From assembly GCA_964514665.1 (NCBI GenBank), contig CAZESH010000052.1, positions 1 to 19,235 on the forward strand: DNA of 19,235 nt, read 5' to 3'. This DNA is from CAZESH01 sp964514665 (GTDB lineage: Bacteria > Bacillota > Bacilli > Paenibacillales > KCTC-25726). The notes under the pieces were generated by a model, which saw only the letters and a list, made by a program, of their open reading frames with translations, was not told where the DNA came from and searched no databases. Of this stretch, positions 8,064-15,138 are shown in pieces. A program made the position numbers and the translations under genes. Within the stretch, counting starts at the first letter, position 1. Each line of letters opens with the position of its first letter.

Positions 8064-8111
8064 AAATTATCGCGCTTTTTGTTCGATCCTCGTTCGTGTT
8101 CATTTCTGAGG

Positions 8112-8306
8112 TCAGAGGGGGGGATTCCCTGGTGAGTTTGCTTTTCGTCGCATAAGGGAGGACCTGAGAGACCTAGAACCATGAAATGTCGGAGAACTTC
8201 CCTTTATGCAAATGCTGCGATGGTTCTTGGTCTGTCAGGTTTGGGCTGGTCACTTGACGCATCCTTGCCGAAAAGCAATCGAAATCAGGGAATACCCCCC
8301 CTCTGA
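8112..8306 (+). repeat. Self-complementary repeat element, copy 1 (candidate structured RNA)
   Basis: A 195-bp imperfect palindrome. Outer arms 8112-8131 and 8286-8306 are complementary except for one extra base. Stem TTGCTTTTCG (8138-8147) pairs with CGAAAAGCAA (8269-8278). An inner stem 8162-8182 / 8220-8240 has 19 pairs out of 21, closing a 37-nt loop. Bases 8172-8241 match the second copy (12552-12758, opposite strand) with one mismatch. The outer arms differ between copies but remain paired within each. The element starts 9 bp beyond the chemoreceptor stop codon and could also end that transcript. Orientation is given by the loop sequence. It may be a structured non-coding RNA, a terminator-like hairpin or a miniature mobile element. 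Confidence 0.7.
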
Positions 8307-8315
8307 GCTTAGCGG

Positions 8316-10535
8316 TTATCTTCGCCTTGTTTCAGTCAACTGGAACTGATTTACAATTTGCTGCAAAAATGCAGTAATCGCTTCTACATGATTGGACGTA
8401 TGCTTCACTTTTATCATATCCGCCAGCTGTTCATGGACCTTAGATTCGACTTGACCGGATATTTCATTGTTGCCGATGCTGACAACCGCGATTTTCTCCA
8501 TCAAATTTACCACTTCATCCACCACTTGCGTTTTCAGCGCATCCTCCTGACTGGCTCCGCTCAATAATTCAGAAGCGGCAGAAACCAGCTGTGTTCCTTC
8601 CTTGACAACCTGAATGCCTTCTTCCATCGAAACAAAGGCTTCTTGCGCATTGATCGCAATCAAATGCACCGTGTCATGAATTTCTTGCGTCGATTTTCTG
8701 GTGACATCGGCTAATTTGCGGATTTCTGCCGCGACAACGGCAAAACCTCTTCCATGCTCGCCTACACGGGCTGCCTCTATTGCGGCGTTGAGGGCCAGCA
8801 AATTGGTTTGTGAAGAGATTTCCTCAATGACATCAAGAACGCTCTTGATTTGCTGCGACGTTTCGATAAAGGTTTTAATCGTCGTATTGGTTTCGGACAC
8901 CTTATCTGAAATTTGTCCCATTTTGTCCCCTATTTTTTCCACTTCCGTTTGCGCCACAGCAATTTGTTCCGAGGCTTTTTCCTCCAGTCGGCGCAGCGTT
9001 TCCCGCATTTCACCGGTGGCGTCTTTAGCCGTATCGATGTCTTTTAATTGGCTGCGGATACTTCGAATCATATCGTGAATTTCCCTGCTCATGCGTTCGG
9101 TTGAACCAGCGGTCGCATCCGTCAACTCATTTAACAGATATTGGTTGGAAAGCACATCGGCCGACGCCTTTTTTACCTGCAGCATAATGCCTTCTATCGA
9201 GTCGATCATATTATTGATCCATTTGGCCAATTCCTTCATTTCATTGTTTTCAAATCCGCTGTGATCGATCCTTTGCGTAAGATCTCCTTTTCCTTCCGCA
9301 TTGATCTGAATGAAGCGATTGATTTTTTGCAGATGCTGGATCACGGGTTTTGTACTTTTTTGATGCAAAATTTTGATGATATATGTACCGAGCAGAAGGT
9401 TTAAAAATCCCGCCGTCAGAGCTGTCAACCAAGGCGAAGCTTGTCTTGCCAATAAAAGCACGGCAATCCCGGTAAGCACACCTGTTCCGACAGTCAAAGG
9501 CAGCTGCAGCCGCACTTGCTTCCAGGCAATGCTGCGGATCCGGTAAACCTCTTCCAAATCGCCTTCGCACATCATCCCCCATACATCCGGACAATGTGGA
9601 AGCTGAAACGTCACGCCTTTGCCGATCACGGGAATATGCCTGTAGTCGGAATATCCGGGAAATTCAACAAACAGATTGCTGCCGTTTTGAATCGTATTCA
9701 TGACTCCGGGGTGAAGCTCTCCGGTTGCAGGATCGGTGAAGATCAGCTCGAGTTCGGTGTGCTCTTTAATTTTTACCATTCCCCAATCGGTAGTCACGCC
9801 GTCTTTTAAGTTCTCGCCATGTGTAAATGTCCGATCCTCAAAACGGCTGCGTGACAGGGCTGTGCCAGGAGCGATATGCGTGTTTAAGGCCGGCTTGGCC
9901 ATGAAAGTATAGTTGTCTCCGGAATCCGGATAGACGTGACCGGACTCTCGCTGGATGATGTCTCCAATCACATCATTAGGCACTCTTCCGCACAGAGCCC
10001 CCGCGTATTGCCCGGATTCGATAATCGGCAGAATGAACATCAGTGTCATTTTATCGTGAAATGACGAGGTGCTCGGACCGATTTTTACAGTCAGCGGGTC
10101 CGGATATGGACCGAACAAGCATTTTCTTGCTTCTTCTCCCTCCTGCACATAGCGAAGTCCCCGGCTAATCAAACTATCTGCGTCGTAACGGCTGCCTTGA
10201 TGCTCGGAATAAGTGGAAAAGATGACTGTTCCGCTTTGGTCAAGCATGAGTATTTCTGAAAAGTCGGCGGCCCGCTTATGCGTATTCTCAAAAACACGCC
10301 CCCATGTCCGAGTATCGAACGATGCCGTAATGCTTGCGCCGCTTTTCAAGGAGCCTAACTGATCAAGCAGCCGGTCCATATGCGCCCAGTATTCTCGGGC
10401 CCAATCCTGAAGAAGCTCTCTGCGCGTATTCGCGATGCCCTCGAACACTTTTTCCACATCATCCTTCAAGCCGCGATTCAAGCGATAAGACCACCACAGC
10501 GGCATCCCGCTTTTCCAACCCAGCCATCCAAACAT
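8316..10535 (-). CDS. Methyl-accepting chemotaxis protein without N-terminal membrane anchor
   Basis: A 739-residue chemoreceptor. Residues 1-340 form a sensor region of Cache-like character (a FGPY segment near 141 and WGMMCEGDLEEVY near 319) with no membrane helix before it. Two hydrophobic helices follow at about 343-363 and 369-390, then a HAMP domain (about 393-447) and a long signalling coiled coil whose tip is EEISSQTNLLALNAAIEAAR (571-590). The tip binds CheA and CheW. Standard receptors have one helix before the sensor and one after it. Here both follow it, so the sensor may be cytoplasmic. Start ATG 10535 has GGGGAGTGG about 8 nt upstream. The ligand is unknown. Confidence 0.93.
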   Translation of the reverse strand: MFGWLGWKSGMPLWWSYRLNRGLKDDVEKVFEGIANTRRELLQDWAREYWAHMDRLLDQLGSLKSGASITASFDTRTWGRVFENTHKRAADFSEILMLDQSGTVIFSTYSEHQGSRYDADSLISRGLRYVQEGEEARKCLFGPYPDPLTVKIGPSTSSFHDKMTLMFILPIIESGQYAGALCGRVPNDVIGDIIQRESGHVYPDSGDNYTFMAKPALNTHIAPGTALSRSRFEDRTFTHGENLKDGVTTDWGMVKIKEHTELELIFTDPATGELHPGVMNTIQNGSNLFVEFPGYSDYRHIPVIGKGVTFQLPHCPDVWGMMCEGDLEEVYRIRSIAWKQVRLQLPLTVGTGVLTGIAVLLLARQASPWLTALTAGFLNLLLGTYIIKILHQKSTKPVIQHLQKINRFIQINAEGKGDLTQRIDHSGFENNEMKELAKWINNMIDSIEGIMLQVKKASADVLSNQYLLNELTDATAGSTERMSREIHDMIRSIRSQLKDIDTAKDATGEMRETLRRLEEKASEQIAVAQTEVEKIGDKMGQISDKVSETNTTIKTFIETSQQIKSVLDVIEEISSQTNLLALNAAIEAARVGEHGRGFAVVAAEIRKLADVTRKSTQEIHDTVHLIAINAQEAFVSMEEGIQVVKEGTQLVSAASELLSGASQEDALKTQVVDEVVNLMEKIAVVSIGNNEISGQVESKVHEQLADMIKVKHTSNHVEAITAFLQQIVNQFQLTETRRR

Positions 10536-10848
10536 TCCACACCACTCCCCTATTTTTATTTAGATGCTTAAGTGTTAGTTATTATAACACTAAAGGGAAT
10601 GTACCGGCTACATATTTTAAAAACAACAACAAAATCTAACAAAACTCCACGTATTTTCACGAAAAACGCCGATAAAGTAACGTTGTATGTTAGATATTAG
10701 AGGTTTGTGGTGTGAAAGATTGTCTAAAAATCTGGATGCAGAGCGGGAGTGGGATTTTTAATGAGATGAGGCCAATGGAGGGACCACGAAAGCAATCGAA
10801 TAAATTATTTTTCCGTTTGCTTTCGCGGTTTGGGTTTATGCTGCAGCT
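10536..10848. other. Intergenic stretch between two minus-strand genes
   Basis: About 310 bp. It holds the chemoreceptor ribosome binding site and promoter at its left end. At 10787-10825 there is a hairpin with 9-bp arms, CGAAAGCAA and TTGCTTTCG, downstream of the phosphodiester glycosidase stop codon. The hairpin is not followed by a T run on the minus strand, so it is not a canonical terminator. No further gene is visible in the remainder. Confidence 0.5.
10571..10591 (-). promoter_or_regulatory. Chemoreceptor promoter with inverted repeat
   Basis: On the minus strand there is an extended -10 box, TGTTATAAT, with TATAAT at 10581-10586. No -35 box fits at 17 bp. The -10 lies inside the inverted repeat AGTGTTA-N7-TAACACT (10571-10591), which could be an operator for an unknown regulator. 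No convincing sigma-D (flagellar) promoter was found for this receptor gene. Confidence 0.5.
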
Positions 10849-11955
10849 TTATTGGAACAGCACAAAGCTGGATGCGAGCTTTCTTTCGCGGCCATCGGAA
10901 GGCTTGTTGAGGATTTTTCCGTTGTAATAAAACGTGCTGGAGCCGCCGCCGTCCAGATTATAAGCGTCGCGGACATTGAATTCGAGCAGCTTGTCCTGCG
11001 CTTCTTCCAGGGTGATGCCTGTGCTGTAGCCGTATTCTCTGCCGTCGATAACGATTAAGAGAATGTCTCCGTTGGAGAAATGACCGATTAACGTGCGCGG
11101 TTCTTTTTTGTTTTTCCACTTTTTTGGAATCGGTTGTTTTTTGCCATCTTGCAGCAGCGTGGGCACAAATGTGGCTCCTTGCTGTACGTTCAGCATTTTG
11201 ACTTGTTCTTTGGAAGTAACCGCTCCACCGACGAGTCTCCCCTGGTCATTAAAGCCGATAAAGCTCAGGTCGACACGGGAATAGGTGACGATTTTGCCGT
11301 CCACGACCGTGATCCCCATCGGATAGAGCAGTCCTCCCTGGGTAGCGAAACCCCCGCCGTTGATCGCAAGCGTCGCGCCTGTTCTTTGCGCCGCTTGGCT
11401 TGTTGTTTCCCCCTTGTCCCCGACCTTGTCATGGGAGAGCACCAATTTGATCGCCTTCGGATCATGCAGTTTGACCTTGGCCATATAGCCGCGGTAACCG
11501 GCTTCCTTTAAGGAAAACACCTTGATTACGGCCCGATCGCCAAAGGTTTGTCCGATCGGATCGCCCAAGATCGACGCCAGCACCTTATCCAGCACATCCT
11601 TTGTATCATTGGCATGCTGGGCGCTGATTTGCACCATGGCGTCTACCGCCTGTTTTTGCGCTGAATAATCGGCTTTTTCCGCGCGTGCAAACTGTACCAT
11701 TTGCGACAAGGCGGCATGGGTTGCGGCAAGATCTTTCATCGCCGTATCAGCCGTTCCATGGATGGCGCGAAAGGTTTCGCCGACTTCGGCTGTCTGCTGC
11801 CGCATCCGCTCCAGCTGCTCTCCGGCCTGTGAATATGAGAGTGAGGTACCCTCAGCCTGCGCGGCGATCCCGTCGCGATTGAAATAAAATGCGGCGGCGA
11901 AGACGGCGAGCATACTGACAAAGATCAGCAGCAAAGGCTGCATTTTAGTAAACAC
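10849..11955 (-). CDS. Membrane-anchored phosphodiester glycosidase (NAGPA/DUF2233 family)
   Basis: With the start at GTG 11955 the protein has 368 residues. A signal anchor occupies about 5-25 (LLLIFVSMLAVFAAAFYF), a helical, probably coiled segment about 35-120, and the C-terminal catalytic domain of the NAGPA type about 140-368. That domain has LAINGGGF near residue 200 and DAYNLDGGGSSTFYYNGK near the end. Family members remove N-acetylglucosamine from phosphodiesters or act on teichoic-acid-like or exopolysaccharide linkages; the substrate here is unknown. The GTG start is chosen because GGAGG (11965-11969) lies 9 nt upstream. The alternative starts at 11988 (GTG) and 11943 (ATG) lack a well-placed site. 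It overlaps the upstream coiled-coil gene by 11 nt, so the two are coupled. Confidence 0.88.
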   Translation of the reverse strand: MFTKMQPLLLIFVSMLAVFAAAFYFNRDGIAAQAEGTSLSYSQAGEQLERMRQQTAEVGETFRAIHGTADTAMKDLAATHAALSQMVQFARAEKADYSAQKQAVDAMVQISAQHANDTKDVLDKVLASILGDPIGQTFGDRAVIKVFSLKEAGYRGYMAKVKLHDPKAIKLVLSHDKVGDKGETTSQAAQRTGATLAINGGGFATQGGLLYPMGITVVDGKIVTYSRVDLSFIGFNDQGRLVGGAVTSKEQVKMLNVQQGATFVPTLLQDGKKQPIPKKWKNKKEPRTLIGHFSNGDILLIVIDGREYGYSTGITLEEAQDKLLEFNVRDAYNLDGGGSSTFYYNGKILNKPSDGRERKLASSFVLFQ

Positions 11956-12427
11956 GCGCGGCTTCCTCCAGTTTTTTGATTGAGGCACGAAGATTTTCCA
12001 GCTCCTTGCTGAGATCGGTGATGCGCTGGCTCAACGCCTTTTTTGTTGCATCGGAAGAATTCAGGCTGTCCCCGGCGAAAGACATTTCTTCTTTAACGGC
12101 TTCCAGCTGGCTTTCCACATTTATGAACTGCTGCTGAAGCTGCTCGGCATCCTTTTTATTGGCATTTAGCTGCTCCTGCAGCGTTGTAATGGTCTGATTC
12201 AATTGCGCGGTATTCTGCTGGTTGGTTTGGCGAATCTCCTGCAGCTGCTGATGAATACCTTGAATGTAATGCTGCGCCAGGCTGAAGCTGCCGTATATCA
12301 AGGCGGCCCAAACGAACATGACGACGGTCCAAGACATCCATTTTTTGCCTGCAGACTTATGTTCCCTTTGGCTTTCACTGCGGCTGCGCGACAACTGGGG
12401 GCTGAATTCATATTCCATGTCTGTCAT
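11945..12427 (-). CDS. Membrane-anchored coiled-coil protein
   Basis: A 160-residue protein: a basic cytoplasmic N-terminus (1-30), one membrane helix at about 31-50 (WTVVMFVWAALIYGSFSLA), then a Gln-rich coiled coil from about 52 to 156 with repeated QLxxxL-type spacing. No enzymatic motif is visible. The start ATG has AAAGGGGA 8 nt upstream. The stop lies inside the start region of the phosphodiester glycosidase gene, so both proteins are probably made together and may form a complex on the outer face of the membrane through their helical regions. The family was not recognised. A weak -10-like GATAAT lies upstream near 12463, without a good -35. Confidence 0.85.
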   Translation of the reverse strand: MTDMEYEFSPQLSRSRSESQREHKSAGKKWMSWTVVMFVWAALIYGSFSLAQHYIQGIHQQLQEIRQTNQQNTAQLNQTITTLQEQLNANKKDAEQLQQQFINVESQLEAVKEEMSFAGDSLNSSDATKKALSQRITDLSKELENLRASIKKLEEAARVY

Positions 12428-12551
12428 TATCGATATCCCCTTTAATTCATCTTTCTATTATCCTATCACAAAAAAGTAATATTTTCGCAGCTTTTGTTGA
12501 AAAATGAGAGGATCCATGTCGACTAATATATGGGAAATATGCGGATACTAA

Positions 12552-12758
12552 AAGTCCGGAGGGGGATTTTGGTTTCCGATTTCGATTGCTTTCCGGCGAG
12601 GAGGCGGAAATGCCCAGTCCGAACCTGACAGACCAAGAACCATCGAAGCATTTGCATAAAGGGAAGTTCTCCGACATTTCATGGTTCTAGGGCTCTCAGA
12701 TCCTCCCTTAAGCGACGGAAAGCAAACTCACCCAAAACCAAAATCCCCCTTCGGACTT
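12552..12758 (-). repeat. Self-complementary repeat element, copy 2 (candidate structured RNA)
   Basis: A 207-bp imperfect palindrome. Arms 12552-12574 and 12736-12758 are complementary over 23 bp with one mismatch. The next stem pairs TTGCTTTCCG (12586-12595) with CGGAAAGCAA (12716-12725), which is a compensatory change relative to copy 1 (TTTTCG with CGAAAA). Read on the minus strand, the centre matches copy 1 over 70 nt with one difference. It occupies most of the gap between the divergent coiled-coil and fumarase genes, so part of it could be transcribed as a leader or as its own RNA. No promoter dedicated to it is obvious. Confidence 0.7.
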
Positions 12759-12811
12759 GGGTGCAGATAGTAGTTTAAAAAAGAAATACGGAAATCAGGA
12801 GGACAGCAAGC

Positions 12812-14197
12812 ATGGATTTCAGAACGGAAAAGGATACGTTAGGCGAAATTCAAGTTCCCGCCGATAGGCTATGGGGGGCGCAAACCCAGCGGAGCAAGGA
12901 AAATTTCCAAATCGGGAATGAACGAATGCCGCTGGAAATCATCAAAGCCTTGGCGATTATCAAGATAAGCGCCGCTCGGGTTAACCAGAGAATAAACGGA
13001 CTTGACTTGGAAAAAGCGCAGGCGATTATCCAAGCGGCCGAGGAAATTGCGGAGGGCAAGCTTGATGAACATTTCCCGCTTGCGGTGTGGCAAACGGGCA
13101 GCGGCACGCAGACCAACATGAATGTAAATGAAGTTATTGCCCGCCGTGCCAATCAAATTCTGCAGGAGAGTGGAAACAGCGCAAGTGTGCATCCAAACGA
13201 CGATGTGAACAAATCGCAGAGCTCCAACGATACATTTCCCACGGCCATGCATATTGCAGGCGTGACGGCTGTCGAGGATGACCTTCTTCCCGCACTTCAA
13301 GCCCTGGGGCAAACGCTGCATGACAAAGCGGAGCAATACCGCGAGGTCATCAAGATTGGACGCACGCATTTGCAGGACGCTACGCCTCTCACGCTGGGCC
13401 AGGAAATCAGCGGCTGGCAGCGGATGTTGGTCAAATGCGAAAGCATGCTCAAGGAAAGTGCCGGAAAAATGAAGGAGCTGGCAATCGGCGGAACGGCGGT
13501 CGGCACGGGAATCAATGCACATCCCCGGTTCGGCGAATGGATGGCGGAAGAGATCAGCTTGCTCACGCAAAAATCCTTTGTTTCCGCAGCCAACAAGTTT
13601 CATGCATTGACCAGCCATGACGAAATGGTATATACGCATGGAGCCCTTAAGGCATTGGCAGCCGATTTGATGAAAATTGCCAACGACGTAAGATGGCTTG
13701 CCAGCGGTCCGCGTACAGGAATCGGCGAACTGGTCATTCCCGCCAACGAACCGGGCAGTTCGATCATGCCCGGTAAGGTCAACCCCACGCAAAGCGAAGC
13801 TCTGACGATGGCGGCATGCCAAGTGATGGGCAATGACGCCGCTCTGGGTTTTGCTGCCAGTCAGGGGAATTTTCAATTGAATGTGTTCAAGCCTGTGATT
13901 ATTTATAATTTTCTTCAGTCCTGCCGCCTGCTTGCCGATGGGATGCGTTCGTTCGATCGGAATTGCGCACAGGGGATTGTCCCCAATCTTGAGGTGATCC
14001 GGCGAAATCTGGAGCAATCCTTGATGCTTGTGACCGTGCTTAGTCCCGAGATCGGTTATGAGAATGCGGCTGAGATCGCCAAATTGGCCCACAAGGAAGG
14101 GATTACGCTTAAGCAGGCCGCCTTGAGATCAGATTTGATCACGGAGGCTATTTACGATGAAACGGTCCGACCGGAGAAAATGATCCATCCGGACTAA
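12812..14197 (+). CDS. fumC: Fumarate hydratase, class II
   Basis: This 461-residue protein is full length for the iron-independent FumC family, which interconverts fumarate and L-malate in the TCA cycle as a homotetramer. It shows TGSGTQTNMNVNEV near residue 96, the KSQSSNDTFPTA block near 137, GRTHLQDATPLTLGQE with His186, and the superfamily signature GSSIMPGKVNPTQ from residue 315, with Ser317 where E. coli FumC has its catalytic loop serine. Aspartase is the closest alternative, but the SQSSNDTFPTAMH and THLQDATP forms favour fumarase. The start has AGGAGGA about 9 nt upstream. No clear promoter was found between the repeat element and this gene. Confidence 0.96.
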   Translation: MDFRTEKDTLGEIQVPADRLWGAQTQRSKENFQIGNERMPLEIIKALAIIKISAARVNQRINGLDLEKAQAIIQAAEEIAEGKLDEHFPLAVWQTGSGTQTNMNVNEVIARRANQILQESGNSASVHPNDDVNKSQSSNDTFPTAMHIAGVTAVEDDLLPALQALGQTLHDKAEQYREVIKIGRTHLQDATPLTLGQEISGWQRMLVKCESMLKESAGKMKELAIGGTAVGTGINAHPRFGEWMAEEISLLTQKSFVSAANKFHALTSHDEMVYTHGALKALAADLMKIANDVRWLASGPRTGIGELVIPANEPGSSIMPGKVNPTQSEALTMAACQVMGNDAALGFAASQGNFQLNVFKPVIIYNFLQSCRLLADGMRSFDRNCAQGIVPNLEVIRRNLEQSLMLVTVLSPEIGYENAAEIAKLAHKEGITLKQAALRSDLITEAIYDETVRPEKMIHPD

Positions 14198-14227
14198 GCT
14201 CGGTTGATACGTCAGCGAGAGGGATTT

Positions 14228-14261
14228 TAAGCTTTTCATTGCGCAGGGGAAAGCTTATAAT
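14228..14261 (+). promoter_or_regulatory. Promoter of the NIPSNAP gene inside an inverted repeat
   Basis: TTTTCA (14233-14238) and a perfect TATAAT (14256-14261) are spaced by 17 bp. Both boxes overlap inverted arms TAAGCTTTTC (14228-14237) and GGAAAGCTTA (14248-14257), which pair with one G-T wobble. The repeat could be an operator or a weak hairpin at the end of the fumC transcript. No T run follows it. Confidence 0.55.
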
Positions 14262-14308
14262 CAACCTTGATAAGGCAAGATCGATTTCTTGGATAGGAGG
14301 AAGCACAC

Positions 14309-14635
14309 ATGCTTTATGAACTAAGGATCTATCATATTCACGAGGGGAAAATGCCGGATATTCATCGACGCTTCGCCAATCATACGATGGAATTGTTCAG
14401 CAAACACGATCTACGGGTGGTCGATTTTTGGGAAGAAACCGGATCTGCAAATAATAAACTGTACTATGTTGTGGAGCATGACAATATGGAAGCGCGCGAA
14501 CTTAATTTCAACGCCTTTCTTAACGACCCTGAATGGATCTCCGTCAAACAGCAATCGGAAGCGGACGGTCCGATTGTTGAGAAAGTGGAGACGGTTTACA
14601 TGCAGCGCGTTCCGTATTCTCCGCTTAACCGGTAA
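14309..14635 (+). CDS. NIPSNAP-family protein
   Basis: A 108-residue protein starting MLYELRIYHIHEGKMPD, the usual beginning of the NIPSNAP fold (a dimeric ferredoxin-like alpha/beta barrel), with F/W-rich core segments such as VVDFWEETG and LNDPEWISVKQQSE. Bacterial members are small cytosolic proteins without an established general reaction. Some are annotated from substrate-degradation pathways only by context. AGGAGG lies about 9 nt before the ATG, and a promoter was found at 14233-14261, so it is probably transcribed on its own. It converges with the PIN gene and ends 26 bp from it. Confidence 0.85.
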   Translation: MLYELRIYHIHEGKMPDIHRRFANHTMELFSKHDLRVVDFWEETGSANNKLYYVVEHDNMEARELNFNAFLNDPEWISVKQQSEADGPIVEKVETVYMQRVPYSPLNR

Positions 14636-14644
14636 GTCCGCAGC

Positions 14645-14668
14645 CGCCTGATCCGTGAAGGTCAGGCG
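14645..14668. terminator. Weak hairpin between convergent genes
   Basis: CGCCTGA (14645-14651) and TCAGGCG (14662-14668) form a 7-bp perfect stem with a 10-nt loop. It includes the stop codon of the minus-strand PIN gene. Neither strand has a T run after it, so termination would be weak or factor-assisted. Confidence 0.35.
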
Positions 14669-15120
14669 CTTGGTATCACTTTGATCTGCGGATTCATTCG
14701 CATAAGGAACATATGTTTTTTGTTGAAGGTGAAAATCCGGTTGATCCGGTAAGCATTCATCATGGCTGCAATCAACGCCTCCTCCAGATTGATCTGGTAT
14801 TCGGCATATTGCAGCAGCGCTTCGCGCGATTGGATTTCCAGCTCTGCGCTTCCGGGTATGATGAATAACTTCCCCGTTTGCTCGGCCTTGTCAAGAATGT
14901 TCAAATAAAATTCGGCATGCACATATCCGTATGTATCTCTCAGCCATTGATGAATGGAAAAGACAATCGCATTCGAGGTGACAAAGCTGCGGTCAAGGTC
15001 ATCCAGCTCAATCATAAACGAGCTCGCTCTGCGGTAGTTCGGATGATCGGGATCCATATAGGCGATCAAGGCGGATTTATCCAGAAAAATCATGTTTTGG
15101 GCTTCATCGGTTGACAGCAT
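14662..15120 (-). CDS. PIN-domain protein with degenerate catalytic centre
   Basis: A 152-residue protein that aligns with small bacterial PIN proteins over its length. PIN RNases of VapC toxins use four acidic residues. Here the first is kept (Asp14 in IFLDKSALIAY) and the third is Glu114 instead of Asp. The second, normally Glu after TSN, is Ser55 in TSNAIVFSIHQWL, and the fourth, normally Asp in FxFDxxF, is Asn133 in FTFNKKHM. Metal binding and nuclease activity are therefore doubtful. The start at 15120 is preferred because CGGAGG sits about 8 nt upstream. It follows the RHH-like gene by 18 nt on the same strand, the VapB-then-VapC order. The alignment was done by eye. Confidence 0.8.
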   Translation of the reverse strand: MLSTDEAQNMIFLDKSALIAYMDPDHPNYRRASSFMIELDDLDRSFVTSNAIVFSIHQWLRDTYGYVHAEFYLNILDKAEQTGKLFIIPGSAELEIQSREALLQYAEYQINLEEALIAAMMNAYRINRIFTFNKKHMFLMRMNPQIKVIPSA

Positions 15121-15138
15121 ATCGTTACCTCCGGGATT

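Noticed and set aside
10668..10675. GCCGATAA as a sigma-D -10 box
   Set aside because: It is on the plus strand, opposite to the chemoreceptor gene, and no TAAA -35 lies at the expected distance.
8112..12758. Composite transposon formed by the two repeat elements
   Set aside because: There is no transposase between or in the copies, the outermost arms are not the same in both copies, and no target duplication is visible.
12869..14092. A 407-codon minus-strand frame across fumC
   Set aside because: It is antisense to a well-conserved fumarase frame, has no recognisable family and no ribosome binding site.
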